DNA from: Arthrobacter_D sp015752045
Lineage (GTDB): Bacteria; Actinomycetota; Actinomycetes; Actinomycetales; Micrococcaceae
Assembly (NCBI RefSeq): GCF_015752045.1
Contig: NZ_JADOUS010000001.1
Coordinates: forward strand, 186,001-250,000
Length of the DNA stretch: 64,000 nt
Reading direction: 5' to 3'
Translations under genes and position numbers: made by a program
The notes under the pieces: generated by a model
Seen by the model: the letters and a program-made list of their open reading frames with translations, nothing else
Told to the model about the DNA's origin: nothing
Databases searched by the model: none
Shown: positions 33,204 to 41,179 of the stretch, one piece after another
How the letters are laid out: each line of letters starts with the position of its first letter
Numbering within the stretch: the stretch's first letter is position 1

Positions 33204-33743
33204 ATGAATCCTTCGGACGCACGGCAGGGAGCGGGCTACTGGTATCCGCCGTCCGGCGAGGGTGCCACCCACCAGGCCGCGACCGGCGTCGACGTCCTCA
33301 ACGCACTCAGGGCCTACCGGAACGTGGAGAGCGGCCTTCGTCGGCAGCTCAGCCAGCGGCTCAGCATCAACGAGACGGACCTCGGAGCCCTGCGCTACCT
33401 CCTCGGCATCTGGCAGAAGGACGAAGGTGCCAGCCCCAAGGAACTCGCGCTCGCCCTCGGGATCTCGAGTGCATCGACGACCCTCGTCATCGACCGGCTC
33501 GAGAAGGCCGGCTTCATCCGGCGACGCCGCCACCCCGTCGACCGCCGCGCGGTGATCCTGGAGCCCGGGGACAAGGCCACCGAGGAGTTCCGGTCCGCCT
33601 TCGACATCGAGAAGCGCGGCGTCCTCGCGGCCGCCGACGGCCTCACGAGCGAGGAGACCGAGACGGTCACCCGCTTCCTGCGCACCATGGAGCAGGCGAT
33701 CGCCGACGCCGTCCGGCAGCCTGACCACGACCTCAGCACCTAG
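33204..33743 (+). CDS. MarR-family regulator 2
   Basis: The 179-residue protein has the MarR fold: LNALRAYRNVESGLRRQLSQ, recognition LALALGISSASTTLVIDRLE, wing RRRHPVDRRAVILEPGD, and a C-terminal dimer helix (ETVTRFLRTMEQAIADAV). It is a paralog of MarR 1 next to it. Its start is probably leaderless: TAGGAT precedes the ATG by six bases with no SD. The palindrome at 33182-33194 is a likely autoregulatory operator. Convergent with the znu operon. Confidence 0.88.
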   Translation: MNPSDARQGAGYWYPPSGEGATHQAATGVDVLNALRAYRNVESGLRRQLSQRLSINETDLGALRYLLGIWQKDEGASPKELALALGISSASTTLVIDRLEKAGFIRRRRHPVDRRAVILEPGDKATEEFRSAFDIEKRGVLAAADGLTSEETETVTRFLRTMEQAIADAVRQPDHDLST

Positions 33744-33802
33744 ACCCCCGGCTCCTGCGCCTCCTGCTCGGGTGTCCTCCCGGCCGGCGCGTCCTTCCGG
33801 TC

Positions 33803-34708
33803 CTAGGCGGAGACGCCGGCGGCTGTCCGCGTCGCCCCGGCCCCTGCCCCCGAGTGACGTGACCTCCGCGCGGACCGGCGGGAGCCTATCAGGCGGCACA
33901 CGAGGTAGATGGCGAACGAGATCGTCGTGACATAGGGGCTGATCGGGATGCGCCCGCCCAGGGCGAGCAGGATTCCGCCCACCACGGAGACGCACGCGAA
34001 CACCACGCTGAGCAGGACGACGACGCCCGGGGCCGAGGAGACCTTCAGCGCTGCGGCTGCCGGTGTGATCAGCAGGGCGAGGACCAGCAGGGCCCCGACC
34101 ACCTGGATGGACAGTGCCACGGAGATCGCGAGGAGCACCATGAACAGGATCGAGAGGCCCCGCACCGGCACACCGCGGGCCTCCGCGAGGTCGGGATCCG
34201 CGCTCGCGAAGGTGAGCGGACGCCAGATCGCGGCCAGGGCGAGCATGACGACGACCGCGCACCCCACCAGCAGGTTCAGCTGCACGTCGTCGACCGAGAC
34301 GATCTGCCCGGTCAGGAGGCCGAACTTGTTGGCGGCACGCCCCTCGTAGAGGGCGAGGAACAGGATCCCGAGACCGAGGCCGAAAGGCATGACCACCCCG
34401 ATGATCGAGTTCCGGTCGCGGGCGCGGATGCCCATGAGCCCGAGGACGAGTGCGGCGAGGACGGAGCCGACGAGGGACCCGGCCACCACATTGGCCCCGA
34501 CGAGCAGCGCGAACGCGGCCCCCGCGAAGGAGAGCTCGGCGATGCCGTGCACCGCGAAGGCGAGGTCGCGCATCATGACGAAGGTCCCGATGAGCCCGCC
34601 GAGCAGTCCGAGCACGGCCCCGGCGATGAGCGAGTTCCGGACCAGCGGGAGCAGCTGGGCGTAGTTGTCGAACGTGAAGAGGGCGTCGACGATGTCCTGG
34701 AAGTCCAT
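33803..34708 (-). CDS. znuB: Zinc ABC transporter permease
   Basis: The 301-residue ABC-3 family permease has about eight to nine hydrophobic segments. Typical motifs are FVMMRDLAFAVHGIAELSFA and GALLVLALLITPAAAALKV. It ends with an Arg/Ser/Ala-rich tail. It is the last gene of znuA-znuC-znuB and starts three bases after the ATPase stop. Zinc is preferred over manganese because of the zur neighbour and the His-rich binding protein; the permease alone cannot tell. Confidence 0.88.
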   Translation of the reverse strand: MDFQDIVDALFTFDNYAQLLPLVRNSLIAGAVLGLLGGLIGTFVMMRDLAFAVHGIAELSFAGAAFALLVGANVVAGSLVGSVLAALVLGLMGIRARDRNSIIGVVMPFGLGLGILFLALYEGRAANKFGLLTGQIVSVDDVQLNLLVGCAVVVMLALAAIWRPLTFASADPDLAEARGVPVRGLSILFMVLLAISVALSIQVVGALLVLALLITPAAAALKVSSAPGVVVLLSVVFACVSVVGGILLALGGRIPISPYVTTISFAIYLVCRLIGSRRSARRSRHSGAGAGATRTAAGVSA

Positions 34709-34711
34709 GGC

Positions 34712-35554
34712 CTAGGCGCTCTCGTGATGGTGGGTCGTGGCGTCCGGCAGACCGACGACGACGATCCTCCCGTTGCTGTGCAGCACCTCGACGGGGCTGT
34801 CGTACAGATCGGAGAGCACCTCGCTCGTCATGACCTCGGCCGGGCTGCCCACCCGGAACTTGCCGTCGGCGAGGTACAGCACACGGTCCACATAGTCGAT
34901 GACGGGATTGATCTCGTGGGTCACGAAGACCACGGCGCTGTTCTTCTCATGGCACTGCCGGTTGATGAGCGAGCTCACCGCCTGCTGATGGTTCAGGTCC
35001 AGCGAGAGCAGGGGCTCGTCACACAGGAGCACGGCCGGGTCCGTGGCGAGGGCCTGTGCGGCCCGCAGTCGCTGCTGCTCGCCCCCCGACAGGAGACCGA
35101 CCGGCGCCTCCGCATAGGATTCGGCGCCGACGTCGTGCAGGAGCCGGTCCACGTGCTCGCGGTACCCGCGGCCCCTGACACGCAGCCCCCAGCGGTGCCC
35201 GTCCACCCCGAGCCCCACGAGGTCGCGGGCCCTCAGCGGCGTCTCGGCGGGAAAGGATTTCTGCTGCGGGATGTACCCGAGCGCCCGGCTGCCACGCGTG
35301 ACCGGGCGGCCGTCGACGGTCGCGGTGCCGGAGTCGAGCGGCTGCAGTCCCAGCAGCACCTTCAGGAAGCTCGTCTTGCCCGAGCCGTTGGGGCCGAGGA
35401 CGGCGAAGAACTCGCCGGGCATGATGTCGAGGTCCAGCCCCTCCCACAGGGTGCGGCCACCGAAGGACAGTGCCGCGTCGCGCAGGCTGATCGCCGGCCG
35501 GGCGTCCGTCGCCCCGGCGGAGGAGGACGCTGGCCGGGGAACTGTCGAGGTCAT
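34712..35554 (-). CDS. znuC: Zinc ABC transporter ATP-binding protein
   Basis: The 280-residue ATPase has Walker A (LGPNGSGKTSFLK), signature (LLSGGEQQRLRAA), Walker B (AVLLCDEPLLSLD) and the switch histidine (VFVTHEIN). It carries the D-loop as LDLNHQQA. It energises zinc uptake with the ZnuB permease and ZnuA lipoprotein-like binder. Tightly packed with znuB (3-base gap) and 72 bases downstream of znuA. The C-terminal His pair (THHHE) is an addition of unknown value. Confidence 0.9.
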   Translation of the reverse strand: MTSTVPRPASSSAGATDARPAISLRDAALSFGGRTLWEGLDLDIMPGEFFAVLGPNGSGKTSFLKVLLGLQPLDSGTATVDGRPVTRGSRALGYIPQQKSFPAETPLRARDLVGLGVDGHRWGLRVRGRGYREHVDRLLHDVGAESYAEAPVGLLSGGEQQRLRAAQALATDPAVLLCDEPLLSLDLNHQQAVSSLINRQCHEKNSAVVFVTHEINPVIDYVDRVLYLADGKFRVGSPAEVMTSEVLSDLYDSPVEVLHSNGRIVVVGLPDATTHHHESA

Positions 35555-35626
35555 GCGGAGCGGCTTCCAGTCTGTCGTGGTGCAGGGTGTGTTCCGGGGG
35601 TGGTGCAGGAGCGTGGCGCGGGGTGC

Positions 35627-36616
35627 TCAGGATGCGAGGGCGGCCTCGATGCTTTCGGCGTTGCCCGCCATCCAGGACACGTAGTCCTCACCGTCGGGCA
35701 GGGTCTCGGTGAACTCGACGACGGGAAGGCCCGCCTCCCCGGCATCGGATCGAACGGCTTCCGTCTGCGCCCCTTCGGTCTGGCCATTGTAGGCAAGGAA
35801 GGCGAGGCTGCCACCCGACACGAGGGACTTCATCTCCTCGAGTGCCGCCACGGGGACATCGGACTCCTCCTCGATCGCCTGGGTGAACGCCTCCGGCGTC
35901 ACGTCCTCGAGACCCGCGGCCTCCAGCAGGTAGGCGGGGACGGGCTCGGTCACCGCGACCCTGACGCCGTCGTTCCCGTTCTCCGACGCCAGCGCGGCCA
36001 GCCGATCCTGGACGGGCCGGAGGTCCTCGACGAAGGCATCGGCGCGCTGGCGGTAGGCGTCGGCATTGGACGCATCGATGCGGGACAGTTCCTCCGCGAT
36101 CGCGTCGGCGAGCGTCGCCATGGCGGACAAGTCGTACCAGACGTGCTCGTTGAAGGCCCCGTGACCGTGGCCCTCCTCCGCGTGGTCCTCCTCCGGGTGC
36201 TCCCCGGTGCCTGCGGGCTCCTCGAGGCCTGACAGCTCGACGGCGTTCAGCACCGTCTCGACGCCGGTCTCGTCCGCGAGGCGCCCGAGGAACGCGTCGT
36301 ACCCTCCGCCGTTCTCGATGACGAGGTCGGCGCCGGACACCGCGAGCTTGTCCTGCACCGTCGGCTCGTAGGAATGCGGGTCCTGGCTCAGGCTGTCCAC
36401 GATCGAGGTGACCTCGACGTCGTCGCCGCCCACGGCCGCCGCGATGCCGCCGTACACGTTGGTGGCGCTGACGACCGTGATCGCCCCATCACCGGAAGCG
36501 CCCGCCTGACCGGTCGATGCGCCGGACCCGCCGTCCCCGCAGGCGGCGAGACCGAGCGCCGAGACGGCGATCAGCGCGGGGAGCGCGGGGAGCGCGAGAC
36601 GTGGAGAGACTGGCAT
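35627..36616 (-). CDS. znuA: Zinc-binding lipoprotein of ABC importer
   Basis: The 329-residue protein has a lipoprotein signal peptide with lipobox ALGLAAC (Cys about 26), the ABC-binding fold TVVSATNVYGGIAAAVGGDD, metal ligands in DPHSYEPT and the second His in FNEHVWYDL. A His/Glu/Asp-rich loop (EHPEEDHAEEGHGHG) precedes it, as in ZnuA and zinc-type cluster 9 proteins. This supports zinc. It captures Zn2+ outside the membrane. The upstream region contains a candidate Zur-type box. First gene of the leftward operon. Confidence 0.92.
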   Translation of the reverse strand: MPVSPRLALPALPALIAVSALGLAACGDGGSGASTGQAGASGDGAITVVSATNVYGGIAAAVGGDDVEVTSIVDSLSQDPHSYEPTVQDKLAVSGADLVIENGGGYDAFLGRLADETGVETVLNAVELSGLEEPAGTGEHPEEDHAEEGHGHGAFNEHVWYDLSAMATLADAIAEELSRIDASNADAYRQRADAFVEDLRPVQDRLAALASENGNDGVRVAVTEPVPAYLLEAAGLEDVTPEAFTQAIEEESDVPVAALEEMKSLVSGGSLAFLAYNGQTEGAQTEAVRSDAGEAGLPVVEFTETLPDGEDYVSWMAGNAESIEAALAS

Positions 36617-36635
36617 CGGAGAACCTCGATCGGAC

Positions 36636-36650
36636 TAATGAGAATTGTTC
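36636..36650. promoter_or_regulatory. Candidate Zur site upstream of znuA
   Basis: TAATGAGAATTGTTC lies 20 bases upstream of the znuA start. TGAGAAT resembles one half of actinobacterial Zur boxes (TGAAAATNNTTTTCA-like); the other half is weak. Context is good, sequence match only partial. Confidence 0.35.
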
Positions 36651-36708
36651 GGGTTAGCGCTTCGAGCATAACCCAGACGCGAACCGTTCGCATTTCCCTG
36701 TCCGGTGA

Positions 36709-37797
36709 TCAGGTGACCGGCGCGTCGGGACCGCCGATCCCCTCCCCCGACCTGCGGGCCCCCCGGTTCTGCGTTACGTCGCGGATCTCGCCGATGAGCT
36801 GCTCGATCACATCCTCGAGGAAGAGCACTCCGCGCGTCGAGCCGTCGGGCCCGAGGACGCGCGCGAGGTGCGAACCGGTCCGCTGCATCACCGTGAGGGC
36901 GTCCTCGATCTCGTCGTGCAGCGACAGGTTGGCCAGCGTACGGACCTTGTTCTCCGTGATCGGGCGCCGGTACATGGCCTGCGGCATCGACATGATGTCC
37001 TTCAGGTGCATGTAGCCGGTGAGGTTGTCGTTCTCGTCCACCATGACGAAACGGGAGAATCCGGTCCGGCCGACCGCGCGCTCGAAGTCCTCCGGCGTCG
37101 CATCGGTGCGGACCGTGACGAGGCCGTCGAGCGGCACCATCGTGGTCTCGGCCGTCTGCCCGGAGAATTCCAGCGCACCGGTGATGAGCCCCGACTCGTC
37201 GTCCACGAGTCCGCTCTTCGTCGACTCCTCCACGATGGACTGCACCTCCTCGAGCGTGTAGGTCGAGGACACCTCGTCCTTCGGTTCCACCCTGAGGGCG
37301 CGGAGGATATGGTTCGCGGCCCAGTTCAGCGAGGAGATCACCGGGTTGACGACCCGCGCGATCATCACGAGCGGCGGGGCCAGGAGGAGCGCGGCCTTGT
37401 CGGCGACGGAGACCGAGATGTTCTTCGGCACCATCTCGCCGAAGGTCACGTGCAGGAAGGTCACCAGGAGCAGGGCGATCGCGAACGCAAGACCACCGGC
37501 GAGGCCCTCGGGGATCCCGACGGCTTCCAGCGGCACCACGAGCAGGTGGTGGATCGCGGGCTCCGCGACCTGCAGGATCAGGAGCGAGCAGACCGTGATG
37601 CCCAGCTGCGCGCACGCGAGCATGAGGGAGACGTGCTCCATGGCCCAGATCGTGGTCTTCGCGCGCTTCGACCCCGTCTCCGCCAGGGGCTCGATCTGGC
37701 TGCGACGCGCCGACATGATGGCGAACTCCGCGCCGACGAAGAAGGCGTTGCCGGCCAGGAGGACGACGAGCCAGACGATTCCCGCCCAGTCGCTCAT
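36709..37797 (-). CDS. CNNM/CorC-family membrane protein with CBS domains, copy 2
   Basis: The 362-residue protein has a CNNM (DUF21) membrane domain of four segments (GNAFFVGAEFAIMSARRSQI, LACAQLGITVCSLLI, TFLHVTFGEMVPKNI) and two CBS domains (about 210-330). It ends shortly after the CBS pair and lacks the CorC_HlyC C-terminal domain present in the upstream paralog. Family members transport Mg2+ or other divalent cations and are often annotated hemolysins. Its ATG overlaps the stop of the upstream paralog (ATGA). Confidence 0.88.
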   Translation of the reverse strand: MSDWAGIVWLVVLLAGNAFFVGAEFAIMSARRSQIEPLAETGSKRAKTTIWAMEHVSLMLACAQLGITVCSLLILQVAEPAIHHLLVVPLEAVGIPEGLAGGLAFAIALLLVTFLHVTFGEMVPKNISVSVADKAALLLAPPLVMIARVVNPVISSLNWAANHILRALRVEPKDEVSSTYTLEEVQSIVEESTKSGLVDDESGLITGALEFSGQTAETTMVPLDGLVTVRTDATPEDFERAVGRTGFSRFVMVDENDNLTGYMHLKDIMSMPQAMYRRPITENKVRTLANLSLHDEIEDALTVMQRTGSHLARVLGPDGSTRGVLFLEDVIEQLIGEIRDVTQNRGARRSGEGIGGPDAPVT

Positions 37798-39221
37798 CGG
37801 TGGTCCTTCCGGTAGGACGTGCTGCCGGCGAAGACGGGCCCGGTGGTCCCTTCGGCACCCGAGGAGCCCTGGGGCACCGACTGGTGCTCGGGCACGACAG
37901 CGCTGTCGTCGTCGTGCCCTGGCGCGACGGGCGCCGGACGGAACTCGACGCGGTCGATGCGCCGTCCGTCCATGCGTTCCACGGTCAGCATGCCCGCGGG
38001 GACCTCGACCGTGTCCCCGGGCGCTGCGACCCGGCCGAGCTCGGCCATGATGAATCCCGCCACAGTCTCGTAGCCCGCCTCGTCCGGCACCACGAGACCG
38101 GGAATCTGCAGGGTCACCTCGTCGGGGCGCATGAGGCCGGGGAAGAACCAGTCCCCCGCCGCGCTCTGCAGCACACCCAGTTTCAGCTTGTCGTGCTCGT
38201 CCGCGACCTCGCCGACGATCTCCTCGACCAGGTCCTCGAGCGTGGCGACACCGGCGGTTCCCCCGTATTCGTCGAGCACGACGGCCAGTTGGAGGTTCGC
38301 CTCGCGGAGTTCACTCAGGAGCGAATCGAGGTGCACCGTCTCGGGGACGCGCAGGACATCCGTCATGATGGTGCCCGCCGGCAGGCCTGCGCGCTTGTGG
38401 CGCGGGACCGCGACGGCCTTCTTGACGTGGACGACGCCACGGATGTCGTCCGCGGAGTCGCCGATCAGCGGGAACCGCGAATAGCCGGTCCGGCGCGCGG
38501 CCTCGACGACGTCGGCCACGGACTGGTCCGAGTCGATCACCTCCATCCGGATGCGCGGGGTCATCACATCGGCTGCTGTCCGCTCGGAGAAGCTGAAGGT
38601 GCGCGCCAGGAAGTTGGCGGTGCCCTGGTCCAGCGTGCCCATCTCGGCGGAACGACGCACGAGGGACGAGAGCTCCGACGGCGTCCGGGCGCCGGAGATC
38701 TCCTCCTTCGCCTCGAGCCCGAAGATATTGAGGACGCGGTTGGAGAACCCGTTCAGCACGATGATGGCCGGCTTGAAGACAGCGGTGAACATCAGCTGGG
38801 GGCGGGCCAGTGCCCTGCCGACCCTGAAGGGCAGCGCGATCGAGAGGTTCTTGGGAACCAGCTCGCCGATGAGCATGGACAGCAGGGTCGCGAAGGCCAT
38901 CGCGATGATGAGCGAGGCGGAGGCGACCAGGGCCTCCGAGAGGCCGAGTGCGGCGAGCGGGGTCTCGAGGAGCCGGCCGACGGACGGCTCCATGACGTAG
39001 CCGGTGAGCAGCGTGGTGAGCGTGATGCCCAACTGGCAGCTGGAGAGCTGGGTCGAGAGGGACTTCAGGCAGCGGAGCAGGGGTACGGCCTTGGCGTCCC
39101 CGTCGTCCACCGCGCGCTGGACATAGGTCTGGTCGAGGGCCACCAGGGCGAACTCGACGGCCACGAAGAAGCCTGTCCCCAGCACCAGGAGCAGGCCTGC
39201 AACCAGATACACCCATTCCAC
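37794..39221 (-). CDS. CNNM/CorC-family membrane protein with CBS and CorC domains, copy 1
   Basis: The 475-residue protein has a CNNM membrane domain (GTGFFVAVEFALVALDQTYV, LSSCQLGITLTTLLTGYV, LIGELVPKNLSIALP), two CBS domains (TPRIRMEVIDSDQSVADVV, ANLQLAVVLDEYGGTAGV) and a C-terminal CorC_HlyC domain (YETVAGFIMAELGRVAAPGD), then an acidic Ser/Asp/Gly-rich tail. The GTG at 39221 has GAGGAGGGGAAG upstream. It probably mediates Mg2+ or cobalt homeostasis. A short reading frame ends two bases before its start. Confidence 0.9.
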   Translation of the reverse strand: MEWVYLVAGLLLVLGTGFFVAVEFALVALDQTYVQRAVDDGDAKAVPLLRCLKSLSTQLSSCQLGITLTTLLTGYVMEPSVGRLLETPLAALGLSEALVASASLIIAMAFATLLSMLIGELVPKNLSIALPFRVGRALARPQLMFTAVFKPAIIVLNGFSNRVLNIFGLEAKEEISGARTPSELSSLVRRSAEMGTLDQGTANFLARTFSFSERTAADVMTPRIRMEVIDSDQSVADVVEAARRTGYSRFPLIGDSADDIRGVVHVKKAVAVPRHKRAGLPAGTIMTDVLRVPETVHLDSLLSELREANLQLAVVLDEYGGTAGVATLEDLVEEIVGEVADEHDKLKLGVLQSAAGDWFFPGLMRPDEVTLQIPGLVVPDEAGYETVAGFIMAELGRVAAPGDTVEVPAGMLTVERMDGRRIDRVEFRPAPVAPGHDDDSAVVPEHQSVPQGSSGAEGTTGPVFAGSTSYRKDHR

Positions 39222-39223
39222 CG

Positions 39224-39424
39224 CTACTTCCCCTCCTCGGTCTGCCCGGGACGGGACCGCAGCGGTCCGCGTTTGAGGGGGTCCGCTGCATCCGACGGGA
39301 CAGGAGGCGCGCCGCCCTTGTCGGACCCGGCGTCCACGGCCTGTCCGGTATCGGCTGCGGGCAGCGGATGGGCAAGAGGAGAGGGTGCGCCGACGTCGAG
39401 CCGGCCCCTGGGAGGACTGTCCAT
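39224..39424 (-). CDS. Candidate 66-residue Pro/Gly-rich protein ahead of CNNM genes
   Basis: The frame from ATG 39424 ends two bases before the GTG of the CNNM gene. It encodes a disordered Pro/Gly/Ala-rich chain with a basic C-terminus (LKRGPLRSRPGQTEEGK). TAAACT lies nine bases upstream of the ATG, so it may be the first gene of a leaderless mRNA with the CNNM genes behind it. I do not recognise a family. The alternative is that 39224-39424 is simply a translated leader or noncoding. Confidence 0.4.
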   Translation of the reverse strand: MDSPPRGRLDVGAPSPLAHPLPAADTGQAVDAGSDKGGAPPVPSDAADPLKRGPLRSRPGQTEEGK

Positions 39425-39510
39425 AAGACCACCAGTTTACGGGCCGGGTGTCCGGCCGGCAGACGGAATCCGAGGCGGCGCACCCGGTTCTTCGCTCACA
39501 GCGCAACGAG

Positions 39511-39538
39511 GGACCCGGACGCTGCAGCGTCCGGGTCC
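39511..39538 (-). terminator. Perfect 28-base palindrome after guaB1
   Basis: The palindrome has 14-base arms: GGACCCGGACGCTG at 39511-39524 and CAGCGTCCGGGTCC at 39525-39538, with no spacer (a loop would open at the centre). It lies 22 bases past the guaB1 stop. It is a likely bidirectional terminator. Confidence 0.7.
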
Positions 39539-39539
39539 C

Positions 39540-39557
39540 GGGGGGGGGGGGGGGGGG
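39540..39557. repeat. Homopolymer of 18 G (C on the coding strand of guaB1)
   Basis: An unbroken run of 18 G lies between the terminator palindrome and the guaB1 stop. Such a long tract is rare even in high-GC DNA. It may be a slippage-prone sequence, a G-quadruplex former, or an assembly artefact. Confidence 0.9.
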
Positions 39558-39560
39558 CCG

Positions 39561-41012
39561 CTACCAGCTCTGCGGCAGCGGGCGGCCCTCCTCGTAGCCC
39601 GCGGCGGACTGCACCCCGACCACCGCGCGGTCGCGGAACTCGCCCAGCGTCGTCGCCCCCGCGTAGGTCATCGAGCTGCGGACGCCGGCCGTGATCATGT
39701 CGAGGAGGTCCTCGACACCGGGCCGCGCCGGATCGAGGTACATCTTCGAGGTGGAGATCCCCTCCTCGAACAGTCCCTTGCGGGCGCGCGCGAACACGTC
39801 GTCACTCCGGGTCCGGTTCTGCACGGCCCGGGCGGAGGCCATGCCGAAGCTCTCCTTGTAACGGCGTCCGCTGCTGTCGGTCTGCAGGTCGCCCGGGCTC
39901 TCGTAGGTCCCGGCGAACCAGGAGCCGATCATGACCTGGCTCGCGCCGGCCGCGAGGGCGAGGGCGACGTCGCGCGGGTACCGCACACCGCCGTCGGCCC
40001 ACACGTGGGCGCCGAGCTCGGCGGCCGCCTGGGCGCACTCGTGGACGGCGGAGAACTGCGGGCGGCCCACCGCCGTCATCATGCGCGTGGTGCACATGGC
40101 CCCGGGGCCCACACCCACCTTGATGATCGAGGCCCCGGCGGCCACGAGATCGCGCACGCCCTCCGCACTGACGACGTTCCCGGCGACGATCGGCACCGTC
40201 GGGTGCAGGCCGCGCACCACGGCGAGCGCGTCGAGCATCTTCCGCTGGTGGCCGTGGGCGGTGTCGACGACGAGGACGTCGACGCCGGCGTCGAGCAGGG
40301 CCGCCGCCTTCGCCTCGACATCGCCGTTGATGCCGACCGCGGCCGCCACGGTGAGCCTGCCCGCGGCGTCGAGTGCGGGCTCGTAGATGGTGGAGCGGAG
40401 CGCCCCGGTGCGGGTGATGACGCCCTGGAGGGCGCCGTCGCGCACCACGGGCGCCAGGGCGACGCGGGATCCGTCGAGGTCCTCGAAGGCCTTCTGCAGC
40501 GCGGCCGCGGGATCGGCGTCGAACATCGACGCCTCGAAGGCGGCGGGCGCCGGGCGCATCACCGACTCCAGCGAGGCGAAGCGGTCCACCTCCTCGCAGT
40601 CGTCCGCATTGACCACGCCGACGCACACCCCGGCGTCGTCCGTGACGAGGACCGCCCCGTGCGCGCGCTTGTGCATGAGGTGCAGCGCATCCACCACGGT
40701 GTTGCCGGGCTGCAGCTGCAGCGGCGTCTCGAAGACGGGGTGGCGCTCCTTGACCCACGAGGTGACCTCCGCGATGACCTCGACGGGGACGTCCTGCGGG
40801 AGGACCCCGATGCCGCCGCGCCGCGCGATGGTCTCGACCATGCGCCGGCCGGTCACCGCCGTCATGTTGGCGACGACGAGCGGGATCGTGGTTCCCGTGC
40901 CGTCGTCCGAGGACAGATCGACGTCGAAACGGGAGATCACCTCGGACGTGGAAGGCACGAGGAACACATCCGAGTAGGTGAGGTCGGTGGTGGGCGGATT
41001 GATGAAGCGCAT
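39561..41012 (-). CDS. guaB1: GuaB1-type IMPDH/GMP reductase family protein with CBS domains
   Basis: The 483-residue protein has the IMPDH/GMPR barrel with CBS insertion. The catalytic cysteine lies in VGVGPGAMCTTRMMTAVG; the phosphate loop is ASQVMIGSWFAGTYESPGD; the start is TYSDVFLVPSTSEV. CBS pair sits around 95-210. In mycobacteria GuaB1 is a GMP reductase that recycles GMP to IMP, so purine salvage is more likely than IMP oxidation. The ATG at 41012 has AAGGAG four bases upstream and TAGACT at 41040-41045. It is divergent from kgd. It ends in the palindrome and G-tract described above. Confidence 0.92.
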   Translation of the reverse strand: MRFINPPTTDLTYSDVFLVPSTSEVISRFDVDLSSDDGTGTTIPLVVANMTAVTGRRMVETIARRGGIGVLPQDVPVEVIAEVTSWVKERHPVFETPLQLQPGNTVVDALHLMHKRAHGAVLVTDDAGVCVGVVNADDCEEVDRFASLESVMRPAPAAFEASMFDADPAAALQKAFEDLDGSRVALAPVVRDGALQGVITRTGALRSTIYEPALDAAGRLTVAAAVGINGDVEAKAAALLDAGVDVLVVDTAHGHQRKMLDALAVVRGLHPTVPIVAGNVVSAEGVRDLVAAGASIIKVGVGPGAMCTTRMMTAVGRPQFSAVHECAQAAAELGAHVWADGGVRYPRDVALALAAGASQVMIGSWFAGTYESPGDLQTDSSGRRYKESFGMASARAVQNRTRSDDVFARARKGLFEEGISTSKMYLDPARPGVEDLLDMITAGVRSSMTYAGATTLGEFRDRAVVGVQSAAGYEEGRPLPQSW

Positions 41013-41179
41013 GGTTCTCCTTGATAGACAGCCGCAAGGAGTCTAGTGGGTCCCGGCCCGGCTGATTGGATTGTTCCTTCGTCCTGTCACTACACTTGGA
41101 CAGGGTCCAGACACGGCTTTGCGCCGAGCTTGCCGACCGCACCGCGCTCAGGGCAATCTACGGAAGAGGCGTATACCAA

